A stretch of DNA of 64,000 nt from Desulfovibrio sp. UCD-KL4C (GTDB taxonomy: Bacteria > Desulfobacterota > Desulfovibrionia > Desulfovibrionales > Desulfovibrionaceae): assembly GCF_006210265.1 (NCBI RefSeq), contig NZ_VCNC01000001.1, positions 196,843-260,842 of the forward strand, written 5' to 3'. Below, piece after piece: positions 33,441-43,081 of the stretch. Position 1 is the stretch's first letter; each line of letters starts with the position of its first letter. A program made the position numbers and the translations under genes. The notes beneath the pieces were generated by a model. That model did no database searches. It was given only the letters and a program-made list of their open reading frames with translations, and had not been told where the DNA came from.

Positions 33441-36400
33441 ATGATCAGTTTAGGCATAGACATCGGTTATTCCTCTGTAAAAATAGTGGTTTTTGATGAG
33501 CAATTACATATAACTGACAGTAGGTATGTTTTGCATAAAGGTCATCCAAGGGTTACTCTTTTGCGTATTCTCGAAGAATTACGCCCGATGCTGGAGACGG
33601 AAGAATTATGCGGAGCAGTTGTCGGAAGCGGTGGGAATTTCCTGACTTCTTTGGATGTATGCCATCCCGTTAATGATATAGCTGCTGCCATGGAAGGTAG
33701 TATGCTTTTGGCTCCAGATTGCGCCTCCGTAATTGAGATAGGTGGGCAGCGAGCAGGGTTTATTACAGGTTTTTCTGAGAAAAAGAAAACCGGGATTGAA
33801 TTTTCTTTGAATCCTGACTGCTCGGCCGGAACCGGTTCGTTTCTTGAAGAACAAGTTTCGCGAATAGGGGTTGATATTGAGAGTTATTCCCAAATTGAAA
33901 GTAAGGCCTTATCAATTCCTAGAATTGCCGGACGGTGCAGTGTTTTCGCTAAAACAGATATCACTCATCATCAACAGGAAGGAGTGGGTATTCCGGATAT
34001 TTTGCGTGGCCTGGCATATGCCACTGCCAGAAACTACAGGAATGCCGTTATGCGTGGATTGCCTTTGCGTACTCCTGTTTTCTTTGCTGGAGGAGTTTCA
34101 CAGAACAAGGCGATTTTCAAAGCTTTGTTAAAAGTTCTTGTTCTGGATGAAGAACAGTTTTTTGCTCATAAATTGAGCCGAGTTTCTACTGCATGCGGTG
34201 CCGCTGTTATTGCTCTTAAAGATGGTATGAAGATTGATTTTGAACGCTTGATGGATGCCATCATCAATCCTTTAAGTGAATCCGCTTCTGAGGACACTAA
34301 GACGACCTTACCTGCTTTGTATGGGGTTGGGCATAATGATGCTGAAAACAAACATTTTTTTAGAGGGATCAATCCCAACACAGATCTTGAGAAATGCTGG
34401 ATAGGTGTAGATGTCGGGTCTACCAGCACCAATGTTGTTCTTATTGATTCGGAAAACAGGGTGATGGGATTCCGATATCTTAGGACTGCCGGAGATCCTG
34501 TTGAAGCAGTTAAAAAAGGACTTAGCGAACTGGGGCATGATCTTGGATCGCATGTAAAGGTTGCGGGCGTGGGAGTAACTGGCTCAGGCCGATATATGAC
34601 TGGTCGTCTCATCGGCGCCGATGTAGTCAAAGATGAGATCACCTCACAGGCAAGGGCTGCGGTTAGTCTTTATCCAGATGTTGATACTGTTTTTGAAATT
34701 GGAGGGCAGGATTCAAAGTTTATTTCCATAAAAAATGGTGTGGTTTTTGATTTTCAAATGAATAAGGTTTGCGCAGCTGGAACAGGATCATTTATTGAAG
34801 AACAGGCAAAGAAAATCGGTCTTGAGCTTGATGATTACGCTGCAACAGCTTTTAAAAGCGAGGCTCCTATTAATCTTGGAGAGCGCTGCACAGTGTTTAT
34901 GGAAACCAGTATTGCATCCCATCTTGCCATGGGGGATTCCATTGAGGATATTGCGGCGGGACTCTGCTATTCTATAGTTAAAAATTATACCAATCGTGTA
35001 GTGGGTAGGAAAAAGATAGGGAGCAAAGTTCTTCTCCAAGGCGGAGTTGCCTACAATCAGGCCATTGTGAATGCTTTTCGTTTAGTGACAGGAAAAGAAA
35101 TAGTTGTTCCTCCTTTCTTCAGTGTGACCGGAGCACTTGGGGTAGCAATTCTTGCGCGGGAGGAAATGCAGTCTGGTATATCTTCGTTCAAAGGTTTTTT
35201 GCTGGAAGATGAACCTGCTGTCAGAGCGGAGCCTGCTCATAATAAATTTGCTTCCGGTTCATTTAACAGGGATGTGCAGGAATTTATTTTTCGTGATTAT
35301 GACGGAACAGTAGAGCCTTCAAAAAAAACTGTAGGCATGCCGCGTGCTCTTTTTACCTACGGCATGTATCCAATGTTTTATCCATTTTTTAAAGCCTTGG
35401 GAGTAAATGTAGTCCTTTCTGAACCTACGTCCGGAGAAACGATCAGGCTGGCTCAGGAATATTCGCTGGATGAGACTTGTTATCCTGTCAAATTGATTAA
35501 CGGTCATGCTGCGGAGCTGGTTGAGCGTAAGGTTGATTATCTTTTTTTCCCAAATCTTTATACTGCCTCCCATCCGAGCTCCAAATCTCGTCAAAATTAC
35601 GGCTGCCCGTACATGCAACTGGCGTTTAAGATCATTAATGAGGCTATGGATCTTGAAGCGAGAAATATCAAACTTTTGGCTCCTACTATCGCTTTCAATC
35701 AGGGCGCTGAGTTCATGAATAAAATGTTTATGGCTCTAGGCTCTCAAATAGGTAAAAGCTCGGCAGAAACTGCTGAGGCTCTCAGTTTGGGGATGAAGTC
35801 ATACAATGAGTTTAAGAATCGCATGGAGGAAAGAGGTAAAGATACATTAAAATCCCTTGATCCCAATGCCAAGAGTTTTGTGCTCATCTCCAAGATTTAT
35901 GGGGTTGCCGATCCGGTATTGAATATGGGTATTCCTGATAAATTGGCTGAAATGGGGTATAGGACTATTCCTCTTTATGACCTGCCTGAGTCTGATATTT
36001 TTATGGAGCACCCTAATATGTTCTGGCCGTTTGGTCAGCATATGCTTGCTGCAGCAAAATTGGTTGCAAAGCATCCTAATCTTTATCCCATATTTCTTAC
36101 TCACCATGGTTGCGGTCCTGATACTGTTTTTTCCCATTATTATTCTGAAATATTGAAGGACAAATCTTCGCTTACTATTGAAGTTGATGAACACTCCTCA
36201 AGCGTCGGCGTGCTTACAAGGGTTGAAGCTTTTGTAAATAGCCTGAGCCGTATCCCTTTACAGCCTGCTCTCTCCATTGATGATTATATAAAAATGTCTC
36301 CTGCAGAACCAGTTAATATCATAACACAATATACAGAACTTAGTTCACGCTCAGTTTATTTGCCGAATATCTATCCATATTCATCTATAGCTTGTGCTGC

Positions 36401-37430
36401 TTTGAAATCAAGAGGGATAGACGCACATGTTCTTGCTTCTACTTCCAGTAAATCACTTGACCTAGGGCGAAAATATTCTTCAGGAAATGAGTATTTTTCT
36501 TTCACCGCACTACTCGGTGATGTCCTTACAACTTTACCCGGGTGCGGAAAAGAGAAGGGTAGAACATTTGCTTTATTTATTCCCCAAAATGAAGGGGCTG
36601 AAGTGGACGGGCAATACAGTCGCTTATTGCGTAGTATTCTTGATCAGGAAGGACTTGATGAAGTGGAAATCATATCTCCGTATCTTGAAGATTTGAAATT
36701 TCGTGATGAGCAGAGTGTTAATTTATTTTTTCTGTGCCTCCTTGCAGGAGATCTTGTTTTGCATACTCCTAAAGAGTTGAGAGCAGAGGCTTTGGAATTT
36801 GTGCTTAATTTAATCAAATTTAATGAACTAAGCATTGAAAAACTGGAAATTGTAGCAAATACAGTACTTAATAATCTTGTTAAACTTGAAAATAACCAGA
36901 CAATTTTGGCTATTGGTGAGCCAATGATTCTCTTTAATGAAGTATTAAACGATTGTTCTTTCAGTCGTCTGGAAAAAAGTGGCGTAAGAGTTATCTATGC
37001 TCCTCTAAGTGAATATCTGTGGAACTATTGGTACGATTACTACACCTTTAATAAGGTGGAAGCTCCTCCCTCAATGCGCAGGAATATAGCTGTATTTCAA
37101 GAATATATGGAAAGGATTTCCGGTAAGCTTGGGAAGTACAGTCATTATGAAAAGATTTTCGGTTCGCTTAAAAAAACAGCAAATATGGGGCTTGGCTATT
37201 ATTCTGGAGCTTTTGGAAGGTATCGCGGTGCTAAGATTGTAGAAGAAATGTCAGGAGTTAAAGGGGTTATATCAGTGAGCTCCATGTATGAGAATACTGG
37301 GATCAGTCTGGGAATTCTTAAGGATAGAATGAAAGAAACTCCTCCTGCTCCGGTTCTGTCACTCACTTTTGATGGGAATATGAACGAAAATAACAGAATT
37401 AAGGTTGATTCATTTATTTACAATGTCTAA
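33441..37430 (+). CDS. Large BcrA/BcrD-type CoA-enzyme activase with two ASKHA domains and DUF2229 region
   Basis: The 1329-residue protein holds two BadF/BadG/BcrA/BcrD ATPase domains. The first (residues about 1-265) has GIDIGYSSVKIVVFD, CSAGTGSFLEEQ and AGRCSVFAKTD. The second (about 315-580) has GVDVGSTSTNVVLID, GVTGSGRYMTGRL, EIGGQDSKFISI, CAAGTGSFIEEQ and GERCTVFMETS. The paired Cys residues of CAAGTGSF and ERCTVFM are the usual [4Fe-4S] ligands bridging an activase dimer, so one chain may mimic a dimer. A DUF2229-type region (MPRALFTYGMYPMFYPFF, DETCYPVKLINGH) and a 2-hydroxyacyl-CoA-dehydratase-like C-terminus follow. It would use ATP to deliver low-potential electrons; the substrate is unknown. 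A MarR site precedes it. Confidence 0.85.
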   Translation: MISLGIDIGYSSVKIVVFDEQLHITDSRYVLHKGHPRVTLLRILEELRPMLETEELCGAVVGSGGNFLTSLDVCHPVNDIAAAMEGSMLLAPDCASVIEIGGQRAGFITGFSEKKKTGIEFSLNPDCSAGTGSFLEEQVSRIGVDIESYSQIESKALSIPRIAGRCSVFAKTDITHHQQEGVGIPDILRGLAYATARNYRNAVMRGLPLRTPVFFAGGVSQNKAIFKALLKVLVLDEEQFFAHKLSRVSTACGAAVIALKDGMKIDFERLMDAIINPLSESASEDTKTTLPALYGVGHNDAENKHFFRGINPNTDLEKCWIGVDVGSTSTNVVLIDSENRVMGFRYLRTAGDPVEAVKKGLSELGHDLGSHVKVAGVGVTGSGRYMTGRLIGADVVKDEITSQARAAVSLYPDVDTVFEIGGQDSKFISIKNGVVFDFQMNKVCAAGTGSFIEEQAKKIGLELDDYAATAFKSEAPINLGERCTVFMETSIASHLAMGDSIEDIAAGLCYSIVKNYTNRVVGRKKIGSKVLLQGGVAYNQAIVNAFRLVTGKEIVVPPFFSVTGALGVAILAREEMQSGISSFKGFLLEDEPAVRAEPAHNKFASGSFNRDVQEFIFRDYDGTVEPSKKTVGMPRALFTYGMYPMFYPFFKALGVNVVLSEPTSGETIRLAQEYSLDETCYPVKLINGHAAELVERKVDYLFFPNLYTASHPSSKSRQNYGCPYMQLAFKIINEAMDLEARNIKLLAPTIAFNQGAEFMNKMFMALGSQIGKSSAETAEALSLGMKSYNEFKNRMEERGKDTLKSLDPNAKSFVLISKIYGVADPVLNMGIPDKLAEMGYRTIPLYDLPESDIFMEHPNMFWPFGQHMLAAAKLVAKHPNLYPIFLTHHGCGPDTVFSHYYSEILKDKSSLTIEVDEHSSSVGVLTRVEAFVNSLSRIPLQPALSIDDYIKMSPAEPVNIITQYTELSSRSVYLPNIYPYSSIACAALKSRGIDAHVLASTSSKSLDLGRKYSSGNEYFSFTALLGDVLTTLPGCGKEKGRTFALFIPQNEGAEVDGQYSRLLRSILDQEGLDEVEIISPYLEDLKFRDEQSVNLFFLCLLAGDLVLHTPKELRAEALEFVLNLIKFNELSIEKLEIVANTVLNNLVKLENNQTILAIGEPMILFNEVLNDCSFSRLEKSGVRVIYAPLSEYLWNYWYDYYTFNKVEAPPSMRRNIAVFQEYMERISGKLGKYSHYEKIFGSLKKTANMGLGYYSGAFGRYRGAKIVEEMSGVKGVISVSSMYENTGISLGILKDRMKETPPAPVLSLTFDGNMNENNRIKVDSFIYNV

Positions 37431-37445
37431 CTGTTGGAGAATTTG

Positions 37446-38060
37446 ATGCAAACGAATTACAAATCAGAAAATAATAGTAAATGCAGACATGGTGGGCACA
37501 AACGTGGCCCGACAAGTTATCAAATGCATGATTCTAACCTTGTTTTTGAGGTTTTGGGATTGAAAAACGGTGATGTGTTCTTTGATATGGGGTGCGGTCC
37601 CGGAGATTATTCGATTCATGCTGGCAAAGTTATTGGCATTGCTGGAACTGTTTATGCGCTGGATAGCAATATAAGTATGCTCAAAACAGTTGATAACAAG
37701 GCTGCTACGAATGGACTGAGTAATATTCAAACCGTTTACGGAGATATGACTGGTGTACTCCCTTTTGAAGATGAGAGCGTAGACACCTGCTTTATGAGTA
37801 CTTCTCTACATTGCATGGATTTGCAAAAGTGCGGAACAGCTATATTCAAGGAAGTTGAGCGTATACTGAAACTTTCAGGGCAGGTTGCTGTTCTTGAATG
37901 CAAAAAAGAGAGAGTCGATTTTGGCCCTCCATTGCATATGCGAATTTCAGCAGAGGACATCAAATCTGTTGTACAGCCTTTGGGGTTTTCTCAGTACGCA
38001 TATCTGGATCTTGGGTTTAATTATATGATCACGCTTAAAAAAAAGGGTATGGATGTTTAA
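37446..38060 (+). CDS. Class I SAM-dependent methyltransferase
   Basis: This 204-residue methyltransferase has motif I DMGCGPGDYSIHA, YALDSNISML for ribose binding, YGDMTGVLPFEDESVDTCFMS as motif II, and LKLSGQVAVLECKKE. It resembles UbiE/COQ5-type and small-molecule methyltransferases. The ATG at 37446 is preferred because GGAGA lies just upstream; a TTG at 37434 is possible. It follows the activase stop by 15 bp and touches the flavodoxin gene, so it is part of the same operon. The CRHGGHKRGP N-terminus has Cys/His residues of unknown use. The substrate is not recognisable. Confidence 0.78.
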   Translation: MQTNYKSENNSKCRHGGHKRGPTSYQMHDSNLVFEVLGLKNGDVFFDMGCGPGDYSIHAGKVIGIAGTVYALDSNISMLKTVDNKAATNGLSNIQTVYGDMTGVLPFEDESVDTCFMSTSLHCMDLQKCGTAIFKEVERILKLSGQVAVLECKKERVDFGPPLHMRISAEDIKSVVQPLGFSQYAYLDLGFNYMITLKKKGMDV

Positions 38061-38061
38061 A

Positions 38062-38625
38062 ATGAATATTCTCAATATGTACGCATCACTTAACGGGCAG
38101 ACCGAAAAGGTTGCTTTTGAAATTGAAAAAGTAGTAATTGAGGCTGGACATGCGGTTACAACTATTAATATTGAAAAGCAGGGTGATATTATTGATCTGC
38201 TTGAGTATGATTTAACCTTTATCGGATCCGGTGTTTATACATGGCTACCGGGCAAGGGGCTGCTGAAATGGATTGAAAAACAGATGGATTATGCTCGGAA
38301 AAATGATTTAATTCTTCCTGGATCACCCAAAATACCCGGAAAATTTGCCTGTGTATATTGTACTTATGCGGGGCCGCATACAGGTGAGGGAGAAGCGATT
38401 CCTGCAATTAAATATATGGGGCAGCTTTTCGAGCATTTAGGAATTACCGTTGCTGATGAATGGAGCATTGTCGGAGCGTTCGTTCCTGAAAAAATGCGTC
38501 ATTTTAATACCTGCGGTCGTCTTGGAAACATTGTTGGACGTCCAAATGCTGAAGATTTGAGACAGGTACGGGAAAAGACAAAAGGAGTAATTGATTCTTT
38601 GCAGCTTTCTATTCCTGTTAAATGA
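38062..38625 (+). CDS. Flavodoxin-domain protein
   Basis: The 187-residue protein opens with NILNMYASLNGQTEKVAFEIE, where the S-x-N-G-x-T-E loop binds the FMN phosphate. FIGSGVYTWLPG and VYCTYAGPHTGEGEA occupy the positions of the two isoalloxazine loops. It is longer than electron-transfer flavodoxins (about 145 aa) and closer to flavodoxin/NADPH-oxidoreductase-type proteins. Its place behind the iron-sulfur activase suggests it may supply electrons (inferred). The start could also be 38053, three codons earlier, overlapping the methyltransferase stop. A bidirectional terminator follows at 38809. Confidence 0.75.
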   Translation: MNILNMYASLNGQTEKVAFEIEKVVIEAGHAVTTINIEKQGDIIDLLEYDLTFIGSGVYTWLPGKGLLKWIEKQMDYARKNDLILPGSPKIPGKFACVYCTYAGPHTGEGEAIPAIKYMGQLFEHLGITVADEWSIVGAFVPEKMRHFNTCGRLGNIVGRPNAEDLRQVREKTKGVIDSLQLSIPVK

Positions 38626-38688
38626 TTTAGTGGGTAAGTCTTTTTTATCCTAGTTAAAATTGATTTTTGGGAAGATAATCCAATCTTC

Positions 38689-38706
38689 CGCCAGCCAATT
38701 CGTAAT
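38689..38706 (+). repeat. 18-bp direct repeat copy 2 of the tRNA-junction sequence
   Basis: CGCCAGCCAATTCGTAAT is identical to 23768-23785 but is followed by unrelated sequence, with no tRNA 3' half. A short inverted repeat (GGAAGAT/ATCTTCC, 38670-38689) abuts it. The rest of 38626-38899 holds only the terminator at 38809. Confidence 0.8.
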
Positions 38707-38808
38707 TGTCATTTGCTTCTCCTGTAAAAGTCAGGATAACGGCTTAATCTTGTGTTCATAATAAGGTTAATATCTTTTTCTATTTGGTCGATTGGAATTA
38801 GAATTTAG

Positions 38809-38840
38809 AAAAGCCCTTTGATTAAGCTCAAAGGGCTTTT
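38809..38840. terminator. Bidirectional rho-independent terminator
   Basis: AAAAGCCCTTTG and CAAAGGGCTTTT form a perfect 12-bp stem with an 8-nt loop and A/T runs on both sides. It sits between the convergent flavodoxin and aldolase genes and can serve both. Confidence 0.9.
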
Positions 38841-38899
38841 CTGTCTATGATGAATGCTTGGGAGGACCGGCCGTTATCTGGCGGTATACCCGCCGGGGA

Positions 38900-39652
38900 T
38901 CAGTATCCGTTGTGAGTTTTGGCGGTGGGACCGCCTAGCGCAGTCAGTGCCGATTGCGCTCCGTTGAGCAGGATCTGCGTATCGGTGACGGCCGAGACCA
39001 TATCCATGCCTCTTGTCAGCATGTCCCTAGCGTATTCTGGAGTGCCGGCGAACATGCCGCAGAGAATTCCTGCGTCGTGCGCTGCTGCGATGATATGGTC
39101 AATGCGTTCAAGGAAATCAGGGTCACGGTTTTCCGGGGTCGGTGCTATGCCGAAAGCTAGGGCCAGATCTGCTGGGCCGATGAATAGACCGTTCAGTCCC
39201 GGCGTTGCGGCGATGGCCTCTACGTTGTCGAACCCTTCTTGTGTCTCAATCATGGCCATGGCCGTGATCAGTTTTGCCGAACGGGCCACGTAGTCGTCAA
39301 GGACCAGCGCTGCCCGAACAGGTCCAAAGGAGCGGTTTCCGCCGTCAAACTGATAATGGCAGGCTTTGACGAAATCATCAGCTTGTTTAGGGGTTGAAAT
39401 CAATGGACAAATGACGCCGAGAGCCCCAGCATCAAGCACTTTGGTGATGAGGGCGGGATCATTGGCTGCGACGCGCACCCACGGTTGGGAGCCGTGCAAG
39501 GCGATGCCTCGGAAACAGTCGATGGCCGTCCGGAAGTCCAGCATGCCGTGTTGCATGTCTACCGTAACACTGTGGAAACCCGCCTTGGCGAATATCTCAG
39601 CGCCAAATGGAGTCGGTGAGAGCAGCCATGCGTTGTAATTTTGATGTTTCAT
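38900..39652 (-). CDS. HpcH/HpaI-family aldolase (2-keto-3-deoxy-sugar-acid aldolase type)
   Basis: The 250-residue TIM-barrel aldolase has FHSVTVDMQHGMLDFRTA, WVRVAANDPALITKVLDAGALGVICPLIS and MIETQEGFDNVEAIAATPGLNGLFIGPADLALAFG. These are the metal-binding Glu/Asp and substrate motifs of HpaI/GarL enzymes. It would split a 2-keto-3-deoxy sugar acid to pyruvate (or hydroxypyruvate-level) products. The ATG at 39652 has AGAAGGA 7 nt upstream. It is the last gene of an operon with a GntP permease and an IlvD/Edd dehydratase, which gives a simple non-phosphorylating route. The exact sugar acid is not deducible. Base composition is clearly more GC-rich than flanking genes. Confidence 0.85.
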   Translation of the reverse strand: MKHQNYNAWLLSPTPFGAEIFAKAGFHSVTVDMQHGMLDFRTAIDCFRGIALHGSQPWVRVAANDPALITKVLDAGALGVICPLISTPKQADDFVKACHYQFDGGNRSFGPVRAALVLDDYVARSAKLITAMAMIETQEGFDNVEAIAATPGLNGLFIGPADLALAFGIAPTPENRDPDFLERIDHIIAAAHDAGILCGMFAGTPEYARDMLTRGMDMVSAVTDTQILLNGAQSALTALGGPTAKTHNGY

Positions 39653-39676
39653 TCGAATTCCTTCTGCGGACAAGGG

Positions 39677-41026
39677 TTAGATCATGGGGAAGAAAATGGC
39701 TCCTACGCAAGTAATCAGTAATGTCAGCAGTGAGACTATGGCCCCACCCAATGTGTAGGTCTTTAGTCCACCAGTGACGGACAGTCCTGATAGATTGGCA
39801 GTAATCCAGAATCCGCTGTCGTTCACGTGTCCTATGCTCAGTCCGCCGGAGAGTGCGGCCAACGCTACCCAGACAGGGTGGATGGGGACGCCCTGCACTA
39901 CGGTCGCCATGAGTGTCATTGTGGTGATAGACGCCACCGTGCCGGACCCCTGAGCGATGCGGAAGACCATGGCTATGAAATAGGTGAGCAGAACAGTGAT
40001 GATGGCGGCGTTGGCCGTGTGGCTGATATGTTGTACCAGAACGTTGCCGATGTCTGTCATCTGGATGACCTTTCCGAATGCACCGCCTGCTCCAGTGATG
40101 AGGAGCACCACACCCGCGGCCATGGTGGCTGTTGTAGCTGACTTTTCGATCGCTTCGCTTTCCATGAAACGAAAAGCCATCAGATAGGCGGTTAGTACGC
40201 CCACAAGGAGAGCTATAATGCGGTTGCTGAGGAATTGGATGACCATCGGGACTTCGTTCATTGTGGCTTTAGAAATGGTGCCGAGCAGAATTAGTACGAT
40301 GGGCAGAGCGATAGGGATGACGGATAGGAGAAAAGAAGGCCTGTTTTCAGCAGGTATGCTTTCTTCGTGCACTATCTCGATGCCTGTCTCATCCTTTGCT
40401 GCGTTCCAAAGTCCCTTGTCCAGGATGAAAAAGAATATCTTCATGGCAATGAAGGCGACTATGAGGCCGACTATGCCGCCGAAACCGACCATGATGCCAA
40501 GGTCGAAGTGGAAGATGCTCGCCGCAGCCATTGGGTTCGGGGTCGGCGGCACCAGAGTGTGCGCCGTACCAGCTCCGATAATCATGGAACCGATGATGTA
40601 GGGCATGGGCATCCGGCTTTCCTTGGCCAAAGCTATACCCAAAGGAATAATGATGACGAAGGTAACGTCGTAGAAAACTGGAATGGAGAGGAAAAAGGCC
40701 GTGAATCCGATGGCATATATAGCGTTTTTCGGCGATGTTTTTTCCACCATGGTCGTGGCTATGGTTTGCGCTCCTCCCGAGTCGGCGAGCAATTGTCCAA
40801 GTATTACGCCGAAGCCGATGGGTAGACCTATGGCTCCCATAAGTCCGCCAAAGCCCTTGCCGATTCCGGAGATGGTATCGGACATGGGCATACCCGAGGC
40901 TATGCCCATGAATAACGCTCCGATCACCAGAGATATGGCCGGGTTTAATTTGAATTTAAGGATAAGGAACAGGATGATTGCGATTGATATCGCCAGGTTT
41001 ATGATCAGCATGTTTGATGATACCAT
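39677..41026 (-). CDS. GntP-family gluconate/sugar-acid:H+ symporter
   Basis: This 449-residue integral membrane protein has about 12-13 hydrophobic helices. It has the family landmarks LNPAISLVIGALFMGIASGMP, GFGGLMGAIGLPIGFGVILGQ, GAGTAHTLVPPTPNP and GSGTVASITT, with the HVNDSGFW loop near the C-terminus. The size is standard for GntP/GntT. It should import a sugar acid (gluconate-like) across the inner membrane for the dehydratase and aldolase encoded on either side. It starts 158 bp after the dehydratase stop and ends 24 bp before the aldolase start, all on the minus strand. Confidence 0.9.
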   Translation of the reverse strand: MVSSNMLIINLAISIAIILFLILKFKLNPAISLVIGALFMGIASGMPMSDTISGIGKGFGGLMGAIGLPIGFGVILGQLLADSGGAQTIATTMVEKTSPKNAIYAIGFTAFFLSIPVFYDVTFVIIIPLGIALAKESRMPMPYIIGSMIIGAGTAHTLVPPTPNPMAAASIFHFDLGIMVGFGGIVGLIVAFIAMKIFFFILDKGLWNAAKDETGIEIVHEESIPAENRPSFLLSVIPIALPIVLILLGTISKATMNEVPMVIQFLSNRIIALLVGVLTAYLMAFRFMESEAIEKSATTATMAAGVVLLITGAGGAFGKVIQMTDIGNVLVQHISHTANAAIITVLLTYFIAMVFRIAQGSGTVASITTMTLMATVVQGVPIHPVWVALAALSGGLSIGHVNDSGFWITANLSGLSVTGGLKTYTLGGAIVSLLTLLITCVGAIFFPMI

Positions 41027-41184
41027 GTCTGCCTCCTTCGTGGCATTGTTGTCGACAGTCTGGGGATGCGTCCCGGCTCGCTATCGTTGTCGTCTCGCCT
41101 TTTTCATTCAGGTAGGTAAAGGGATACGCGAGGGGCATCCCCTTACCTACTTGGAGTGAAACCAACAAAGTCTCTGTGCTCAAG

Positions 41185-42843
41185 CTATCGGACTATCGCT
41201 CCGTATCTGGCACTCGACACACATTTGGCATACCGGGCCAGATAGCCCTTGCTAACTTTAGGTGGCAGCGGGGTCCACGCCTTTCGTCTTGCCTTGAGTT
41301 CCTTTTCGTCGATGGCTAGGTTGAGGCTGCGCTTGGGGATGTCGATTTCGATGATGTCACCGTCTTTGATCAAGGCTATGGCTCCGCCTTCGGATGCTTC
41401 AGGTGAAACGTGGCCGATGGACGCGCCACGGGTAGCACCGGAGAATCTACCGTCGGTGATGAGGGCGACATTCTTGTCCAGCCCGGCTCCGGCGATGGCG
41501 GCTGTGGGCGTGAGCATCTCTCGCATGCCTGGTCCGCCTTTGGGGCCTTCGTAACGGACGATTACCACGTCGCCTTCCACTATTTTACCGCCGAGAATGG
41601 CTTCCACTGCGTCCTCTTCTAGGTCGAATACCCGAGCCGGACCTTTATGCGTCAGCATTTCTTTGTCCACCGCCGATTGCTTTACGATGGCTCCTTCCGG
41701 GGCCAGATTTCCCTTGAGCACAGCAATGCCGCCTTCGGGATAGTACGGGTTGTCGAACGGCCGTACGACTTCGGAATCCGGAGCTGTAGCTTCGGCGATG
41801 TTTTCGCCCATGGTCTTTCCAGTGACAGTTAGTGCATCGGTGTGAATCAGGCCGTGTGCAGCAAGTTCCTTGGTTACAACTTGTAGTCCTCCTGCATAGT
41901 AGAGGTCCTGCAGATAAAAAGAGCCGCCAGGGCTGAAGTGGCAGAGTCTTGGTACTTTTCGGCTGATTTCGTCAAAGAGTTCAAGGTCGATTTCTACTCC
42001 TGCTTCATTAGCAATGGCCATCAGATGTAGGACTGTATTGGAGGACCCACCGATGGCCATGTCCACGGCGATGGCATTGTCAAAGGCCTCACGGGTAAGG
42101 ATCTTCGAGGGTCTGATGTCGTTTTTAAATAGATGCATAATCTGTTTGCCTGCGGTCTTAGCCAGAGCTTTTCGCTTGGCCAAGGTGGCCGGAATGGTTG
42201 AGTTCCATGGAAGGGACAAGCCAAGGATTTCCGACATCATGTTCATGGAATTGGCCGTACCCAGCAGGCCGCAAGCACCGCAACCAGGAGAGGCTACGTC
42301 TTCCATTTTTCTCAGCTCTTCTTCGCTCAGGTCTCCGGTTGCGACCCGTCCCGCAGCTTCATAACATTTGGAGCCGTCGATCCGCTGTCCGCGATGAATA
42401 CCTGCTTCCATTGGACCGCCCGAAATCATTATGGACGGGATGTCCAGCCGAGCGGCGGCCATCATCATGGCCGGGGTGATCTTGTCGCAGTTGGTGATGA
42501 GAACCAGAGCGTCCAATTGATGGCCTTCGGCCATGGACTCAATGGAATCGGCTATGAGTTCTCGACTGGGCAAGGGATAACGCATTCCCGAGTGTCCCAT
42601 GGCTATGCCATCGCAGATGGCAATGGCCGGGAATTCGAGAGGTACGCCGCCTTCAGCCGCAACACCACTTTTGACCATGTTGGCCAATTCCGTGAGGTGG
42701 ATGTGGCCCGGTACGATTTCGTTGAAGGAGTTAACGACGCCTACCAACGGTTTTTTCAAGTCTTCGTCTGATAAGCCCGTCGCCTTCAGTAGCGAACGTT
42801 GCGTGGCTCTCGTATATCCTTTTTTAACGGCATCACTTCTCAT
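41185..42843 (-). CDS. IlvD/Edd-family dehydratase (sugar-acid or dihydroxy-acid dehydratase)
   Basis: The 552-residue protein starts [19 protein letters not shown], the usual IlvD beginning. It has the iron-sulfur cysteines in NCDKI and [14 protein letters not shown], plus [19 protein letters not shown] near the C-terminus. Sequence alone leans to dihydroxy-acid dehydratase (ilvD-like). The context of permease, HpaI aldolase and divergent GntR regulator makes a sugar-acid dehydratase giving a 2-keto-3-deoxy acid more likely (inferred). The ATG at 42843 with AAGAGAGAA upstream was chosen over an upstream start that adds 20 atypical residues. It is first in the operon. Confidence 0.85.
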   Translation of the reverse strand: MRSDAVKKGYTRATQRSLLKATGLSDEDLKKPLVGVVNSFNEIVPGHIHLTELANMVKSGVAAEGGVPLEFPAIAICDGIAMGHSGMRYPLPSRELIADSIESMAEGHQLDALVLITNCDKITPAMMMAAARLDIPSIMISGGPMEAGIHRGQRIDGSKCYEAAGRVATGDLSEEELRKMEDVASPGCGACGLLGTANSMNMMSEILGLSLPWNSTIPATLAKRKALAKTAGKQIMHLFKNDIRPSKILTREAFDNAIAVDMAIGGSSNTVLHLMAIANEAGVEIDLELFDEISRKVPRLCHFSPGGSFYLQDLYYAGGLQVVTKELAAHGLIHTDALTVTGKTMGENIAEATAPDSEVVRPFDNPYYPEGGIAVLKGNLAPEGAIVKQSAVDKEMLTHKGPARVFDLEEDAVEAILGGKIVEGDVVIVRYEGPKGGPGMREMLTPTAAIAGAGLDKNVALITDGRFSGATRGASIGHVSPEASEGGAIALIKDGDIIEIDIPKRSLNLAIDEKELKARRKAWTPLPPKVSKGYLARYAKCVSSARYGAIVR

Positions 42844-42980
42844 AAATTCTCTCTTGGTTGTATTGCTCGATCCTTTTTTTTGCGCTTCAGGCCAAAGGGC
42901 CAAAAAGGATTCGGACTAGTTTAAAAAGACAGAGTATTTCATGTTTTAAACGCATTTTTTTTTGCTCTAAAATCTTAGGC

Positions 42981-42992
42981 CTGAAATTTCAG
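42981..42992. promoter_or_regulatory. 12-bp palindrome in the dehydratase/gntR divergent promoter region
   Basis: CTGAAATTTCAG is a perfect palindrome about 90 bp from the gntR start and 138 bp from the dehydratase start. It is a candidate GntR operator, with no second copy seen to support it. Confidence 0.35.
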
Positions 42993-43081
42993 ATTATAAT
43001 AAAGGCAGTAAATGAATATTGTCAAGTGAGGGGGTATTTTTTTGGTTGTTATTTACCCTGTTCTTATTGTAGATACTGCAA

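Noticed and set aside
40367-42771. Several 100-150 codon plus-strand open frames opposite the permease and dehydratase genes
   Set aside because: These are antisense shadows caused by the higher GC content; the minus-strand proteins have clear family motifs.
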